DNA of 64,000 bases, taken from contig CACVBU010001193.1 in NCBI GenBank assembly GCA_902728285.1, positions 496,001-560,000 on the forward strand, in the 5' to 3' direction. Each line of letters starts with the position of its first letter. Position 1 is the first letter of the stretch. Shown piece after piece: positions 32,127 to 45,600 of this stretch. This stretch comes from Clytia hemisphaerica. Taxonomy: Eukaryota; Cnidaria; Hydrozoa; Leptothecata; Clytiidae. The position numbers and the translations under genes were made by a program. The notes below the pieces were generated by a model. The model was not told where the DNA came from and did no database searches. It saw only the letters and a program-made list of their open reading frames with translations.

Positions 32127-34027
32127 TAGGGATCTTCTCAAAAATAAATTCGCTTAAATAATCGAATTTAAGCGAAAAATTCGCTTAAATAATCGAAGTA
32201 CTTCGATTATTTAACAATCGAAATTCGATTATTTAGTCACCTCAGTTCGATTATTTAGTCCCCTCAGTTCGATTATTTAGTCCCCTCGGTTCGACTATTT
32301 AATCTTATTATTCGATTAATTAAATCCTTTTGATTCGAAAATATAATCGAATTTTTTGCAAAACATAGTCGAATATCGGTTATTTTTTCTTACGTAGATC
32401 GAAAACAGTGCAAACAAGCCTTTGTCTACTGTGGATTTGAAAGACAGATAAAAAAATATTTTCAAAAAGCCGTAGTCAAATCAACCAATGACTGCATCAT
32501 TCTTCTTACCTTTAAGGATTTTTGATCTACCAAGGGGCATCATAAATTATGAAATGATAGAATAATCCTTTTGTGAATCACATTATCGCATCATCTTTAA
32601 GTTTCTTAATGTTTGGATAACAATTCCACGATCTCTCCACGATAAAGTACTTCCATCTTTTTTTATCTTTTTAATTTCCACACACTTTCCTCTGTAATCA
32701 ACCTCTCAACACAGTTGCTTCTTATCTCTTTGTTATTGTTTTTCGATTCGAAAATAGCACTCCATCGTTGTGTTCATGTTCAAATCAAAAAGGGCAAAAC
32801 AAAAAAAAAGATAAAAGGATAAAAGGGAGAGCGCTCACAAGATCAAGAATACGTCATTATGTCATATATAAAAGCAGGAAGAAAACAATCTTTTACTCTA
32901 TTGTTCTGTTCGCAAACGTCAATCATGGCGTTTTGATTGGTCAATGCAACATTTTTTTCTTACAAGTTACGTCATGCTCTATTATTCTGTTTGCAAAAAT
33001 GGATTCGAATTTTACATCCAGGTTTTTTTTAATGGCTAGATAAGAGATCGAATCATCGCGCAGATGATTGCACTTTTTGTCATCTAAAAAATAAAGTCGT
33101 TGCATTGTTTTTCGCGCGAGTTCTATTTTTTGCCAATCAAATTGCGTCACGTATTCGAAAAATTCGAAAATGTTGCAATCAAAACATTGAATTCATTTGT
33201 GAGTTTGGTTTTGAGAAGAAAACATTTTCTAAAAATTAAACCTAAAATATTGTGATTTTATTCATATTTTGAAAAGACTTTGAAAACAGAAAGTTATAAA
33301 ATTTATTACATTGAGATATGGTTGTAAGACGTATGTATGTATGGAAATGGAATGCTTTGTTTGCTTCAGTTTTCACTACAGACTTTCCTCCTCCCCTTCG
33401 AAATTTCAGTTTTCGATGGGAGACTTTATTTATCTAAACTTTGTTTTTATTAATGGTGAGTCATTTTTGGATATCAAAAACTCCCAAGGATAACCAGTAA
33501 GTTTTATTTATTTTGGAGGTAAAAAATGCTAAAGAGAATGAGTAGATATGTGTCGGTGATTTGTAAAATAAAGGGATTTCTTTTTCGAAATTGCGCTTCC
33601 ATTGAAACGTGAAGTTAAAATTGACGTTACAGTACAGCATTTGAAAAAAGATATAACTTAAAGGCAAAAATATCGATAAAAATTGGATTACAACCTGTAC
33701 TTTTTTATATATCATTTTTTAGCATTTTTTATCCTCTTTCACTTGCGATGGGTAGGAAAATTGTCCAAAACAAACAGCCGAATTTAACCGAAAACCATTT
33801 TACCGAAATTCGGTATTTTTGAGAGGATCCCTAAGATATAAGCGAAAAAGGATTAATTAATCGAATACAAGGATTAAATAATCGAATAAAGGAGATTAAA
33901 TAATCGAATATAGGAGATTAAATAGTCAAGCTATTCGACTAAACGACGGCAGCTATTCGATTAAATAGTCGAATCATTAATCGAACTTAATAATCGAAAA
34001 TCGATTATATTTTTGAGAAGATCCCTT
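32127..34027. mobile_element. Foldback element with TCGATTATTTA arrays
   Basis: Inverted ends share GGGATCTTCTCAAAAAT (left from about 32129, right near 34010-34026). Each arm is an array of a TCGATTATTTA-like unit: AGT-CCCCTC-spaced on the left (32160-32340), and AATAATCGAATA-type on the right (33850-34010). A further internal copy of the terminus is at 33822. The 1.4 kb centre is AT-rich without a clear ORF. No target duplication was recognised, so the boundaries are approximate. Confidence 0.7.
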
Positions 34028-34679
34028 AGCTGCGGCAGATCATTTCGATTGAAGTTGTTGGAATGTTAACAAGACTCTTGACAGAAAATAGTTTGTTTGA
34101 TTGTCGATAATGACAGTGCCATTATTAATTTTGTTAGATCTGACAAATTGATGTTTGTAAGTGCACTTTAAAGTTTTGGTTTTCATGTTTTAAGATGCTG
34201 TTTTAGAGCTTCATAGCTAGCCTGACAAGGTTCTTGACAGAAAATCCTTTGTTTGATTGTCAGTGATGACAGTGCCTTTATTAATTTCTGAAAAATTGAT
34301 GTTAGTGAGTGTACTTTATAGTTTTGATTCCCATTGAAGAATCATAATCTGGTTTTCATGTTATTAGATGCTTCTTTAGAGCTTTAGAACTAGCCTGCCC
34401 ATGCCTAGGTATATACATCATAATGAGAAGATCAGAATCAAACAGCAATATCAACATGAAACATACATTGGTCCTGAAAGGGACGACGGATGTGTGTAAA
34501 TATCACATAGAAGCTACTAACAAGGTTCAAAGGTAAGGTATCTACACCCAGAGGGAAAGATTATTAAATGTCTTAGTTCTTTGATTACTCTTACAAAAGG
34601 AAAAAGATTTCTTTTCACTTTGAAAATTATTTCTAGAAAAGGTAAAAAAGAGTTTTCCTAGATTTCTACCTAAGACACC

Positions 34680-34870
34680 ACCTTAAATGTCACTTACATC
34701 AATGAAGTACAACAGTGAAGTCGGGTAACTTGCATCAGTGGAGGGAAACTTTCATAATCATCAAATGACTGACCATTCAAAGCAGCAAAATTTAAAAACA
34801 AATGAACTACGCAGCTCCGCTTGCTGCTCTACTCTACCATTTTTCTTTTGATTTTACTTTGTATTTTAAT
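34680..34870 (+). repeat. Interspersed repeat R3, copy 1
   Basis: Shares 'caaatgactgaccattcaaa', 'aaacaaatgaactacgcagc' and 'tctactctaccattttt' with 54690-54795. Class unknown. Confidence 0.6.
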
Positions 34871-34936
34871 GACCAGACAGGTCATTCATTTGAGGGCTAT
34901 GCATGTTTGCCTTTACCCGATCTCACAGTACTTGTA

Positions 34937-35467
34937 TACCGTCAACTGCTCTAACTTGGGATGATTGGTCAAAACATATCTGGCCTGTATTTTCATTTAC
35001 TGTTAAATCTCTTTGACAACAAATTTGTTTTGATAGCTGCATCAATCATACTTTCTGTCATAATATGTCACGATAACTTTCACTGATAGCGCGCCCTTTT
35101 TATTTTAACTTTTTTGTTTTCATTCAAAATGACCGGACGCTGATTGGAGAATTTCGCTCGTCACCTAACCGCCTATCGCCTGATGGGGTTAACAAATAAC
35201 AAGTGTGTAACCTGCCGCGCGAGCGCCGAGCTCCATTGTTTTGCCACTAAAATGGTCTTCTTCGTTCCAAACATTCCCATGTGTTCCACTACGAGTTTTT
35301 TTCATATTTCGATTTAAAAGCCTACTTGGTGCAAAAGAGAAATCGCGTATTTTTTAATACGCCGTTCATTAACTCAAATCAAATGACTTTGGAGGTTCGG
35401 TGAAATGGTGGCCAAATTGTTGTCCCATGTTTTGTCAGATAGTCCCAAGTTAGAGCAATTGACAGTA
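34937..35467. mobile_element. MITE with TA duplication
   Basis: Termini TACCGTCAACTGCTCTAACT (left) and its near-complement ending ...AATTGACAGTA (right) match over about 25 bases. Both are flanked by TA (34935-34936, 35468-35469). It is 531 bases with no ORF. It is probably mariner-related, and it lies beside repeat R3. Confidence 0.8.
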
Positions 35468-35911
35468 TATTTGTCAAAAATTTACAGCGGCAAATAAAGG
35501 ATAACCTTATTTACTATGGCTTTTACAAACACTGCCTGACTGCTCTGCCAATCACCAGTACAGTACATGCGATGAAGGAACATGAACGACTGAAGACAGA
35601 CAGAAACAACAATAGCAAACCACAATCTTATTCTATCTGTCAAACTGTGGTCTAAAAGCTATCTGACCTTCCTGTTATTCCTTTCTCTAAAGAAAGCCAG
35701 GTGATGTCAATTGAACTGTTCAATTGCCAAACTAATCTAACTCAATCAAATTTATCGAACGATAGGTGTTCCATTACTTAGCAAATTGAACAGTCATTGA
35801 ACCGAGAGAATCTGGTGAAGTTTGATTATGTCGATTAGTTTTTGATTGGTGTTCAATTTGTGTTTGATTTACGGTTTTCGTTCACAAATTATTCTCGCGT
35901 CGGATGGAGCG

Positions 35912-36020
35912 CATAGACTTTTTTGCCTTTCCATCTGCCATTTTGAATTGTATGCAAAAATTATGGTGGCCGAATTGCCGTGGTTAAATTCCCTTTGAAA
36001 GTATGCAAAACATATGCAAT
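35912..36020 (+). repeat. Interspersed repeat R2, copy 2
   Basis: Matches 14762-14875 in the words 'gcctttccatc', 'cattttgaattgtatgcaaa' and 'atgcaaaacata'. A third copy (inverted) is at 38070-38170. Confidence 0.6.
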
Positions 36021-36153
36021 TAGAAAGTATCAAGATAAAACTTACTTGAATAATTGGCATTATATTAAAGTGTAATCTTTCTTGTAGAAGAAAGATTAAA
36101 TTTGCTTTTTTTGAAAAATAGAAATAATCAAATTCGCTCATCTCTTAGAACAA

Positions 36154-36780
36154 GCAGTTAGTCACACTAGGAAATAAAGCTTTCAGAAAAAACAACATCA
36201 GTATCTACAGGATGTATTTGAAGCAACAAGGATGAGAGTTACCTGAATCAAGTTCAAGTTCCCAAGACGATTAAAATTAAGACTTGAAAACTTAAAATGA
36301 GACAAAATGACCAATTTCGAACGTGCAGAATATCAACCAACAAAATTTTGTCATTCAATTCCCGAGACAGCACTTCGATTTTTAAAGGCCTTGTTTACAC
36401 AATAAAGTAAAAATAATTTCAGACATTTAGATGGGTCAATGTTTGAGGTCTGGCAAAATTTCTGGGAAATAGCCTACCTGGCAGTGCTTGGATCTAGGTG
36501 GGTTTCGTCTCCCCCGTAGATCTTTTTCTTGGGAAGTTGATCTTCAAATTAGTTTTCAAGGTTGGCTTGGCTCAAATCATTTCATCTTCTCAAATTTTAG
36601 GCAATTTCTCATAGTTTTCGAAAATATTAATTTCATTAAAAGCGCCGGGTTATTTTTTCATAAATCCCCTTAGAAGTTTTGCGGCGCATTTTTTTGCTTG
36701 CGAGTCAAGTAAATGATGTTGCACTTTTGCAGCATTAATCTTTGATACGCATTTTGGCGGGACGCTAGTGTGTCTAACTG
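36154..36780. mobile_element. CAGTTAG-terminus element, copy B (most complete)
   Basis: The left end CAGTTAGTCACACTAG and right end CTAGTGTGTCTAACTG are inverted repeats (15 of 16 matching). The interior aligns with 12315-12800 and with 13260-13560. CAG-starting termini recall hAT MITEs, but no 8-bp duplication is visible at this copy. No enzyme is encoded. Confidence 0.75.
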
Positions 36781-37076
36781 ATAAGCACTTCAAAAAACCA
36801 TAACATTAGACATGAACTCAAGCTGAAAAATCACCCGCGAAGGTACAAAAATAATCCTTATTCGACTGACGGTAAATTATTCGACTGACGGTAAATTATT
36901 CTCCTGGAAATAGAACCGAATCAAAACATTGATCTGAACCTGCTGAATTTGTGACGTCATAATTACTGCTTTCAGTTTGCGTGTTTTGAAAGTTTGATGT
37001 ACGTGTACTCCGTCTTGGTGGAATTTTTTAATGGCATGAAAACAGAATATGCAATGTCAATTTTTTTTCCCAATGG

Positions 37077-37672
37077 ACCATTTCTACACCGGACTTAAGG
37101 AAGTCGGATGTCCGGTGTTGGAGAAGGATATTTTTTCCCACCGGACAATCAAAACACCGGACATGACCAGTCCGGTGCATCCGGTGTTTCTTAATTTTTT
37201 GTTTCATAAATGTCCGGCGTCCAAAATTCCCTGTATGCAACACCGGACTGACACCAGACTTATTGCCAGACGATCTCAATCGAACAGAATCGACGATCGA
37301 ACCAGTTGAACCAAATTGAAGGCAATCGACCGATTGAAATTCGATTGTCAAACGCAATCGAATCTCAATCGAATATTACAGTACCGCAATTTTCTTGGAT
37401 GTTGGGAAGCTGCAAGAATAAAGCCAGACGATCTCAATTGAACGGAATCAACGATCGAACCAGTCGAACAACAATCGAACCAATCGAATATTACCCAGAA
37501 TTTTGACGTTCGATTGAGATTCGATTGCGTTCGATTTGGTTTGACTGGTTTGTTCGTTGATTCTGTTCGATTGAGATCGTCTGGTTATTGCATCCGGTGT
37601 ACAGTAGCGAAAGGATACTTTTTGCCACTGGACAAATACACCGGACAGTCCGGTGCGTCGGCAGGGTCCTGT
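37077..37672. repeat. CCGGTG-rich inverted repeats with nested foldback
   Basis: Repeats of 'caccggac' and its complement occur at 37080-37260 and again at 37590-37660. Between them, 37266-37586 is a foldback of its own: CCAGACGATCTCAATCGAAC on the left is inverted at GTTCGATTGAGATCGTCTGG on the right. The arms are full of CAATCGA words. This looks like one element inserted in another. Confidence 0.65.
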
Positions 37673-38054
37673 CAGTCAGGCACATCCTGGCAAATGAACG
37701 GGGTGAGCATTTGCATGGGGTATTCGTCACCCAGTGTAAATGAGATAGGACATCTCAGGCTAAAAGCGTGAAAATGAATAAAAATGAACTTCAAACTGAA
37801 AAAGGGAAAAAAGGAAGAAAACTGGGAACTTTATTTTTTCGTTAAAAGTTTCTTCAATCTTCGAAGACAAAATTGGCCCATGGAAAAAAAATTTCATCTA
37901 TGCAGTTCTTTGAAATGAAGCAAAATATTTCCAACCCGGTTCAATTAAACTGGGTATTCGGCGCTATTACGTCACTTTCGTTTTCGACCCCGTTCATTTG
38001 CCAATGGTCGCAAGTGAAAAATACCCCGTTCATTTGCCAGGATGTGCCTGACTG
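37673..38054. mobile_element. Short MITE with 5-bp duplication
   Basis: Perfect inverted ends CAGTCAGGCACATCCTGGCA (about 31 bases in all) are flanked by CCTGT on both sides (37668-37672, 38055-38059). It is 382 bases. The terminal block (ATGAACGGGGT) is repeated once more internally near 38000. No ORF. Confidence 0.8.
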
Positions 38055-38069
38055 CCTGTGTAAACTTGC

Positions 38070-38170
38070 ATATGATGTTTTGCATATTTTCCAAATAAAT
38101 CCAACCACGGCTTTTTCGTTCCTGTATGCATACATTTCAAGATGGCGGATGGAAAGGCGAAAAGGTCTAT
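38070..38170 (-). repeat. Interspersed repeat R2, copy 3
   Basis: Inverted copy of 14762-14875, ending 'ggatggaaaggcgaaaaggt'. It follows directly on the short MITE, so the MITE probably landed in a pre-existing R2 copy or its flank. Confidence 0.6.
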
Positions 38171-38829
38171 GAACAACTCCTTTGTTTGTGCTAATCCAAT
38201 GATTTCTGGGGATCGTTTATTAGGCTAGAGCTGCTGCGCTAACAATAACTGGAACCATTTGAGCTACAAAAACACTGATCGAACTTAATCGAACTTCGAT
38301 AAGTAATCGAACTTTAATTGAAATGGAGATTTTCCGTCCGATAAAGTCCGATTACTGTTCGATCAGGTTCCGCAACCGCAATCGAACACCTATCGTTCTG
38401 TATCGTTCAATTTTGTTTCATGGAATTCGATGATTCGATTACGAAAATCAGTTCGATAGGGTTCGGTTGACATGGCTTGGAGAAAGGCAGACGACAAAAC
38501 TTAACAATGAAAATTTTGGAAAAAGGCTTCTTACTTGTTGTGCTTTCCCATCTCTTTGATGGTCCCTAAGTAGATAATCAGTAGCCATAGACAATGTTTA
38601 CACTCGTTGAAATATCGCAAGCCGAGTACAGTAGGATGAACAAGGGTGGTTTGTAGCAAGCAGTACAATGTAAAATTTCAATTTGTTGATTAATTGACCC
38701 ACGACAGCCCCAGCCCCAGCCTACCAAAAGGAAACAATTTTGGCAACTGAAGAAAAAGTGATTCGCTAATCTAAATATCAGTCCCTATCCGGAGCATTGA
38801 TGAGCTCCGTACTTTCATTTGGCGCGGAC

Positions 38830-40087
38830 GGGACCTGGAATTCCCGAGTTATTTTTTTATGAGTTTTTTTTTCCGAGTTGTTTTGCATGTGATATCATTT
38901 TTCAGTTTTGTGACGTCATTATGACGTCATCATAATTATATGAGTTTTTTTTGAGGTTTTAACTTTTCGAGTTGGTGTTTTTAACTCGTTTTTTTTACCG
39001 TGAGTTTCACATACCACATATACAGCTCGAATATTGAATAAATATCGATATCAATATTTTCTCTGGTGAGAACTTGGCCTCTGTAGATTGGTCGATTATG
39101 GTCGTTGGTCGAAATGTCTCGTGGGACCCGTGGGTTCGTGGGTTATCAATGCTTGTGGCTGGGTTCGTGGGTCAAAATTGCTTGTGGGTCCGTGAGTTGA
39201 GAATTCCTCGTGGGTCCAAAATTCCTCGTGGGTCCAACTTTTAGTCTGCGCCACAATTAGTTTTATATTATAGCGTGAGATGCTAGGCAATTCGATCTGC
39301 CGCCTGACGAGTTCTAAAGGAAGGCGAGGCCAATTAAATTAACAATTTAATTTGTTGTTTAACGGGCCAAGCTACCCAAAAAAAAGAGTCGGTCGGTCGG
39401 CGAAAAAAATAAAATAATTTAATAAATAAATGTAGAACTTCGCCTATAAAATCTACTAAAAAGGCAGCAAAAACTACTAGTACTACAGAAATACAGAGAC
39501 CCTGAAAGCTCGAAAATTCATGGATGAAAAAATGAAAAAATTGAACATAAAATTCTCAAAACACTGGGAAAACTACCAAAAATTTTGAAAAAGAAAATTC
39601 GGCAGTCTTAAAAGCAAAGAAAATAAAAATGTACTACTACGTTCTAGAATCAATTTTATTTTTATTTCGATTTTTGGAATTTCAGGATTAGTCGGGCCCG
39701 TAAACAACTAACTAATCAAATTGGTCTCGCCTAATAAGGACGAAATGCATATACATACTGCCCTTGTCACCCAAATCTCCTGAAGGAAGAAGATAGTTGG
39801 ACAGAAATTCTATGAATTGCTTCACATATAAAAGTCGAATTTTCCATAAAAAATTGAATACCTACTTACTATAAGTATAAAACTCAAAAACTTTGAATTG
39901 AGGCAAGAAAAAAACCCAAGTTAAAATCTATCAAATCGATCAAATAACTAAAGTAAAATAAAACACGAAATAACTCGAAGTGTAAAGCTCAAGAAAAAAC
40001 TCAAGTTGTCATTTTTGTGGTGACGTCATAAAAACTAAAATTATGACGTCACGTGCAAAATAACTCAAATTGGGATTTCCAGGTCCC
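38830..40087. mobile_element. Foldback element carrying CRE (TGACGTCA) palindromes, copy 1
   Basis: Termini GGGACCTGGAATTCCCGAGT (left) and the complementary ...GGGATTTCCAGGTCCC (right) are flanked by GGCGCGGAC and GGCGCGGAT (38821-38829, 40088-40096), a 9-bp duplication with one transition. Each arm carries two TGACGTCA palindromes (38911, 38922; 40021, 40044), followed by an array of AACTCG-containing units. The centre has a 'cgtgggt' array (39120-39235). It is 1258 bases and non-coding. It belongs to the same family as 56651-57660 and the fragment at 59085-59385. The size of the duplication points to a Mutator-like mover. Confidence 0.85.
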
Positions 40088-40396
40088 GGCGCGGATGGAT
40101 AGTGTCCAAACTCTAATTTCGGATAGGCCACCCTCCAAGGGTTAAGGGTCCTTTTTCCAAGCTTCTCAAAGTACACTGTAACTGTAAGGGTAGAAATGAG
40201 AAAAGATGAGAAAAAGTGCACTCTGCACTGTTGTAAGGCTCCAAATTTTAAAGGCCTAATTTTGAGCTAACCATACAGTCGCTTTTTTTAATTTCGCCCT
40301 AGCGAAAGTATTACGATAGGCATGGTATGGCGGAATCGGAAAAAAAATTAGAAAACGAAAGTACTTAAGTAAGTACCCGTGGACGAACTTACTAAA

Positions 40397-40600
40397 GTAA
40401 ACAAGGGATGGCGCACAATATGAGCATATTTATTTTTCTTATAAGCATATACTTTTAAGAATCGAATCAATAACTCTTAATAGACGGTGATATATTAGTT
40501 CTTACAAAGTAAACAAGGAATGGCGCACAATATGAGCTTATTTATTTTTCTTATAAGCATATACTTTATAAGAATCAAATCAATAACTCTCGACAGACGG
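40397..40600 (+). repeat. Tandem duplication, ~110-bp unit
   Basis: A block beginning AGTAAACAAGG-ATGGCGCACA and containing TTATAAGCATATACTTT occurs at 40397 and again at 40507, about 94% alike by eye. It is a local duplication, with nothing coding. Confidence 0.7.
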
Positions 40601-42636
40601 TCTCTACTTCTTGTTTTTTCTATGTAGTTCAAATTCTAGGAGAAATTTTCGACTTCAAGTCGTCTTGTTAGCCTTTTAAATCGCGTGCCGTGGAGTTCTT
40701 GTAAGAACTAAATGATGAAAAAATATCTGAGATGATAAAGTACAGAGGTGAGAGGGTGAAATTTTAACAATTGACAAGATATGGTTCGACAACAGAAGCC
40801 TGAAACAAAGAAAAGAAAATCGTTGAAAAGAAGAGTTATTGTTTTTATTGTTCATATACCAGAAATTGGTTAAAATATTTTCCCGTCGTCGTGAACTACG
40901 GTGGCGCCTCCTTTAAAAGTCAGTACTAGACGATGCTATCGTCCGTTTAGATAGGGTCAGTAGCGAGATTATGTATCTGGAATTCTCTACGGCTACGGCT
41001 AAAGTGGCGAGTAAGGCAAGTAATGGCGGGTGAAAGCAAGTTCGATATTTGGTGTACGGTATTATGTCGACCTTGCTTATAATACGGTGTTTTGGTGTTT
41101 TTCCCGTATAGAGCAAAGTAGACAACGACATGTCGCCTTTGGTGACGACCCGTACGGGCAGCCCCGCAACCGTAGTCGTAGAATATCTCCGATACATAAT
41201 CTCGCTAGTAAACGCGGGAAAGATATGCGCAGAGTCAGGGCGGTTTACGCAAAAAATAGTGGCGGCAGAGTTTTGGAAGTTGTAGACACCTCTGCAACTG
41301 TTTACTCCGCCCCAAACTAAAATCGTTTTCAAATTTATCCCGCCTCCTGAATTATTCCCTTCTTTCAGTGATAATGTGTAGACGATAGGATCGTCTAAAG
41401 TCAGTACATATATCATGGCCCGTTATTCACTTTCAAAGTGGAGCCGAGATACCTGCATACCTATTAGCACTGACTTTGACGGTGGTAAATTTGGGACCCT
41501 GTCAGAACGAAAAATTGAAAGATTTTCCAAAAGTGAACTGAAAGTAGACAAATAATTGAAAATCTTTTTTAGTTTCTAGTAAAATTTGGTACTGTGTCAA
41601 AGTTCAATAAAAATTGGTCTTTATGTAGCAGACAACCTTTATATTTATGAGTGATAAAAATACCTAAATTATTTTTCAGGCGAATTTGAGCGACAGCCAG
41701 AGATCCTGGCTTTAAGTACGAGATTGGAAGTCCCTTGAAAGTTCATCTCCAGGTTCGAACTATTCTAAGCGTCGTAGATCTGAATTCAAGTCTGGATTCA
41801 TTCGTATCATTTTTAAGGTTGTAGACAAATTTTTTCCTACAAAACTTTAGTTCTAAAAACAAGTAATTCAGTTTTCCAAATGTACATCTTTTAACAAATT
41901 TCTCTTTGAAAACTAACTGATACAAAATTTTATACTTAGCTAAAACACTAAGATAAAGTCATTAAAAAAATAGATCAGCATCCCGTTCTTATTTGTTGTT
42001 GGTGTTATCAGGAAGGGTCTATCGAAAAATTTATGAAAACTATGGAAAAATACGGGAACTCCTATCCACGAAAATGAATTTTCAAATTTAGAAAAAGTGT
42101 ATTCTCTACAATGGATTTTCCGTAGCTTGCCTTTTATGTCATAATAACTTATATACCTTAATGGACGTTAAACCTCCTCTAACTCAACCAAATATAGCAA
42201 AAATAGAAAAAAACTCTTATTGCTCTCCACAAATAAAAAGTCATTCGTCAAAAATCATTTCATCAAATTGCACCGAAATTGAAGAAATGGCCCATCTGTC
42301 GATTTATTTTCCTGTTAAAATTTCTTCTCTTAAGGCACCTTCAATAATAGCCAACATAGAGAAGAGATCGGAATTACTTGCACCTCTAAAATCGTACTCA
42401 ATATAAAATTTTATCAATAAAGCATTAACCCTCTTTTAAAATGAGGAAAATATAACGAGAAAAATACATATTCCATCACTAGATATTTACAAAAGTAGGT
42501 ACTAATTATCTATACAGTTTCTTTTTCCAAAAATATATGTTTGCGTAAAATTTACTCGCGTAGAAAAAATAACAACTTTTCACAACACTGATTCTGATTT
42601 ATAATGGTAAAAGTTAAAAATAGAGCTATTTAAGAT
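40601..42636. other. Intergenic stretch left of TEAD
   Basis: It contains an inverted repeat: 40967-41005 against 41169-41210, sharing TAGCGAGATTATGTATC and TACGGCTACGG-like words. It also has two AGACGATSCTATCGTC palindromes near 40931 and 41385. This suggests a ~0.5 kb element, though its ends are unclear. Long ORFs across it are not convincing as genes. The TEAD 3' UTR should occupy the last few hundred bases. Confidence 0.45.
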
Positions 42637-45600
42637 TTAATCTTTGACTAATTTGAAAACATTATGCTGTGCACCATGTTCATTTGAAGAAACTTCAAAA
42701 ACAAAAGCCAAACAAAGTAACGTCTCTTGAGTTTGTCGATTTGTTACCACCTGAAATGGATAAAAAACATTCAAAATCTTTTCCCCATCAGCAAGTAAAG
42801 CAACTGCCGGTCACCTAATTTTTAATTCTGTACCGGAGGATCTACGGAAATCACTTTCTCAATCAACTTGATCCAAAATAGCTTTGATAACTCGAACAAC
42901 AGATTTGTTGGCATTACAGAAACGTTATATCTACAATCAGTGTCATAATATATTGGCACTTTTGGCTAATTTACCATTTTTCGAGCAAGAATGTCAATTC
43001 CATGCCTTCAACTTGATTTCATCGATTATTTCGATCTGGGAGGGATTTATTGGTTTCTAGGCTATATTTCAAGCCCTACTGGACCATTTTGGAACTTTGG
43101 ATCCTAAGATCCTTTTGTAGTTTTGCTAAAACTGTTTACTGTCAAGCTCTCATAATTCAATGGCCATGGCGCACTGGAATAATCGTTTCTGTTATAGAGA
43201 CCATTAGAGACGTAAGGGGAAAACCGTTTGAGGTTTAAAGGTTTCACTTTTAAAAACTCTAACGTATACCGCATTCCGTTTTTACATCTGACTTCGATAT
43301 CGTATCAACATAATTGCAGGAATACTTCCGACTAATGGGTCAAGAAAACGTTCAAACCAAGAGGGATTACAAAACAAGACGAAGACAATAAATAAAACAC
43401 ATACTTGTAAAATTGTGAAGTTTTCGAGGACTGAATTCATCATGAATTTCTCTGGTAAATGTTTGAGCTTGTGGATAAAATTGATCATGTATTCGCACAT
43501 GGCTGACCGATGAATTCTGTAAACGTAGCGGCCATTTTCGTAAGATGAGAACTCCGTTTCCACTTTCTCCACAACTTGCTTACCGAAAGAGCAAACCTTG
43601 GTAGAACAAGTGATCGTCATATTTTCTGTTGATTCATATCTAGGGTAAAAAAAGTAGGTGAAGAGTTTTAAGATATAGAAGCTTTGAGCATTAGGGCTCA
43701 GAGATCAGATTTTGTCCTTTAAAGAGCCTGGGGGCTAAAATTACCAAAATATTTGGGGGGACCTAGATTGTTGGGGGGAGCCTAGATGATCTGACTGAGA
43801 CTCTGGGGGCTGTTCAGCTAATTTCAAAAGATGTCTTATCTTACTATTAAATCAAATATAAAAAGCAAAAGATTTGTAAACATAAATATTAATACAAGTA
43901 AAATTTAGTTTTCATTTATCAGTACTGTACTCGCATATATTTTTTATTGACTTCTCTCTACGGGGACGGGAGAACAAACACAATGTTTTTGTTTTAGTTT
44001 ATCTTGGGACCTGAAGTGTTAGGGGACCTAGCACAAGGCAATTTTTGGGGGGAGCTAAATTGTTGGGGGGACCTTACTTTGTTGGGGGGAGCTAGAAACC
44101 TGGCTGAAGCTATGCTCAGATTTTAGCCCCATAACAATAGCTCTATTGCTTGAAATAATAAAAATTTAAAAGAATCTCAGGTTAAGCCAAAATTTCTTTA
44201 AAAAAGCGTGTAAGTGAGGTTCTTTCTATCTTCTTTATGGTCTTGTACAGATCACGTTGAGCATTATGTGTTTAAAGAAAGGTGACTTACGTGCTGGATA
44301 CTCTGTACGCAGCAGCTGCATCATCCGATATATTCGTATTCAAATCAGCCTTGGAAAGAAAGGAAAGGACTATATTCCACACTACTGCTGAGGAAATAGA
44401 AATTAATTACAAAGAAAGATTATTGCTACATTTTAGGCGGATGTTGTGTGGATTGTAAAAAAAAGTCAAAAAACACTTTTATTAAGAGATCTTGTAAAGC
44501 TCTAACCCTAAGAAAATTTAGTAGTCTTACCCAAAACTTGACCAAGAAGAAGAGATTTTGAGGTCCCTTTTCGTAAAGTTCTTTCAAACCACCTTTCTTT
44601 TCAGGAAACTTGTCATAAATTTGTCGAATATCAATTGATTCGATTCCAGGATCTTCAAATATGCGATAGTTATTCAAATTTACAAAGACATGCTTGTGGT
44701 ACTAAAAAAGAGAAGAGTAATGAACTTAAGGTAAATAGGCCATTCAATAGTTCATTTAATGTTTTTCTTTGAGTCATTAGTTTGGAGATGATAAGATATA
44801 TAAGATACTTACGCTTTCCGTTTTGTCAATTTCGATATATGCAGAAAAATCAAGTAAGCGAAGTGGCATTTGGTTTTGGGAATGTCTTGTCTGCCATGGT
44901 GGGCTAGAGGTCGTGTTGTTGGGTTGCAGACTGGAACTGTGTGGTAATGGTGGCGGCTAAAAGAAAATAAGAAATTTCAGGTATTTGTTCAAAACAGCAT
45001 CCGACAAAAAATTGTTTCTTTTTAAATATCAGTGCACGTTAAAGGGACATAAAAGTAGTAAAACATTGCGCGAACCACGTGTCATTAAAGAGAACAATGA
45101 AAATCACGTGTCCAAAACAAACTTGTAGTAGAACAATTGAACAATTGAACTATCAAAATTAGCCATATTTGATTTGATTTTTGATTTTGACATGTGACAT
45201 TTGTTTTGATTTTGTATCCGCTGCATACAGTTTGTTTACAAATTTGGCAAGAACTGTTATGTCCCTTTAAACATATTGGGCCATTCCACCATATATCCAA
45301 ACAGGGGATGGACGAACATTTCCAGGGGTATAAAGTACTTCCAGGGGTATAAAGTACTTCCAGGGGTATAAAGTACTTCCAGGGGTATAAAGTACTTCCA
45401 GGGGTATAAAAAGTATTTTTCATATAAAGGTTATTCTGAGATTTCCAGGGATAAAAGACTGACATTAGTTCATCCACCCTCACTTTTTCAAGGTATGAAA
45501 ATGATTTTTCCAAAGGTTCTTTTGCAAATTTTGCCATTTTCCAGGGGTTATCCACACATTTCTAAGAATCTTCTTTTTTCTATGGAAAAGTTCGTATGGA

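Noticed and set aside
40913-41416. A 167-codon minus-strand open frame
   Set aside because: It lies across inverted repeats, overlaps a plus-strand open frame of similar quality, has no recognisable domain and no splice context. It is treated as a chance ORF in a repeat.
45320-45415. Possible CRISPR-like array
   Set aside because: The 19-bp units are directly adjacent without spacers, in an animal intron. It is a simple tandem repeat.
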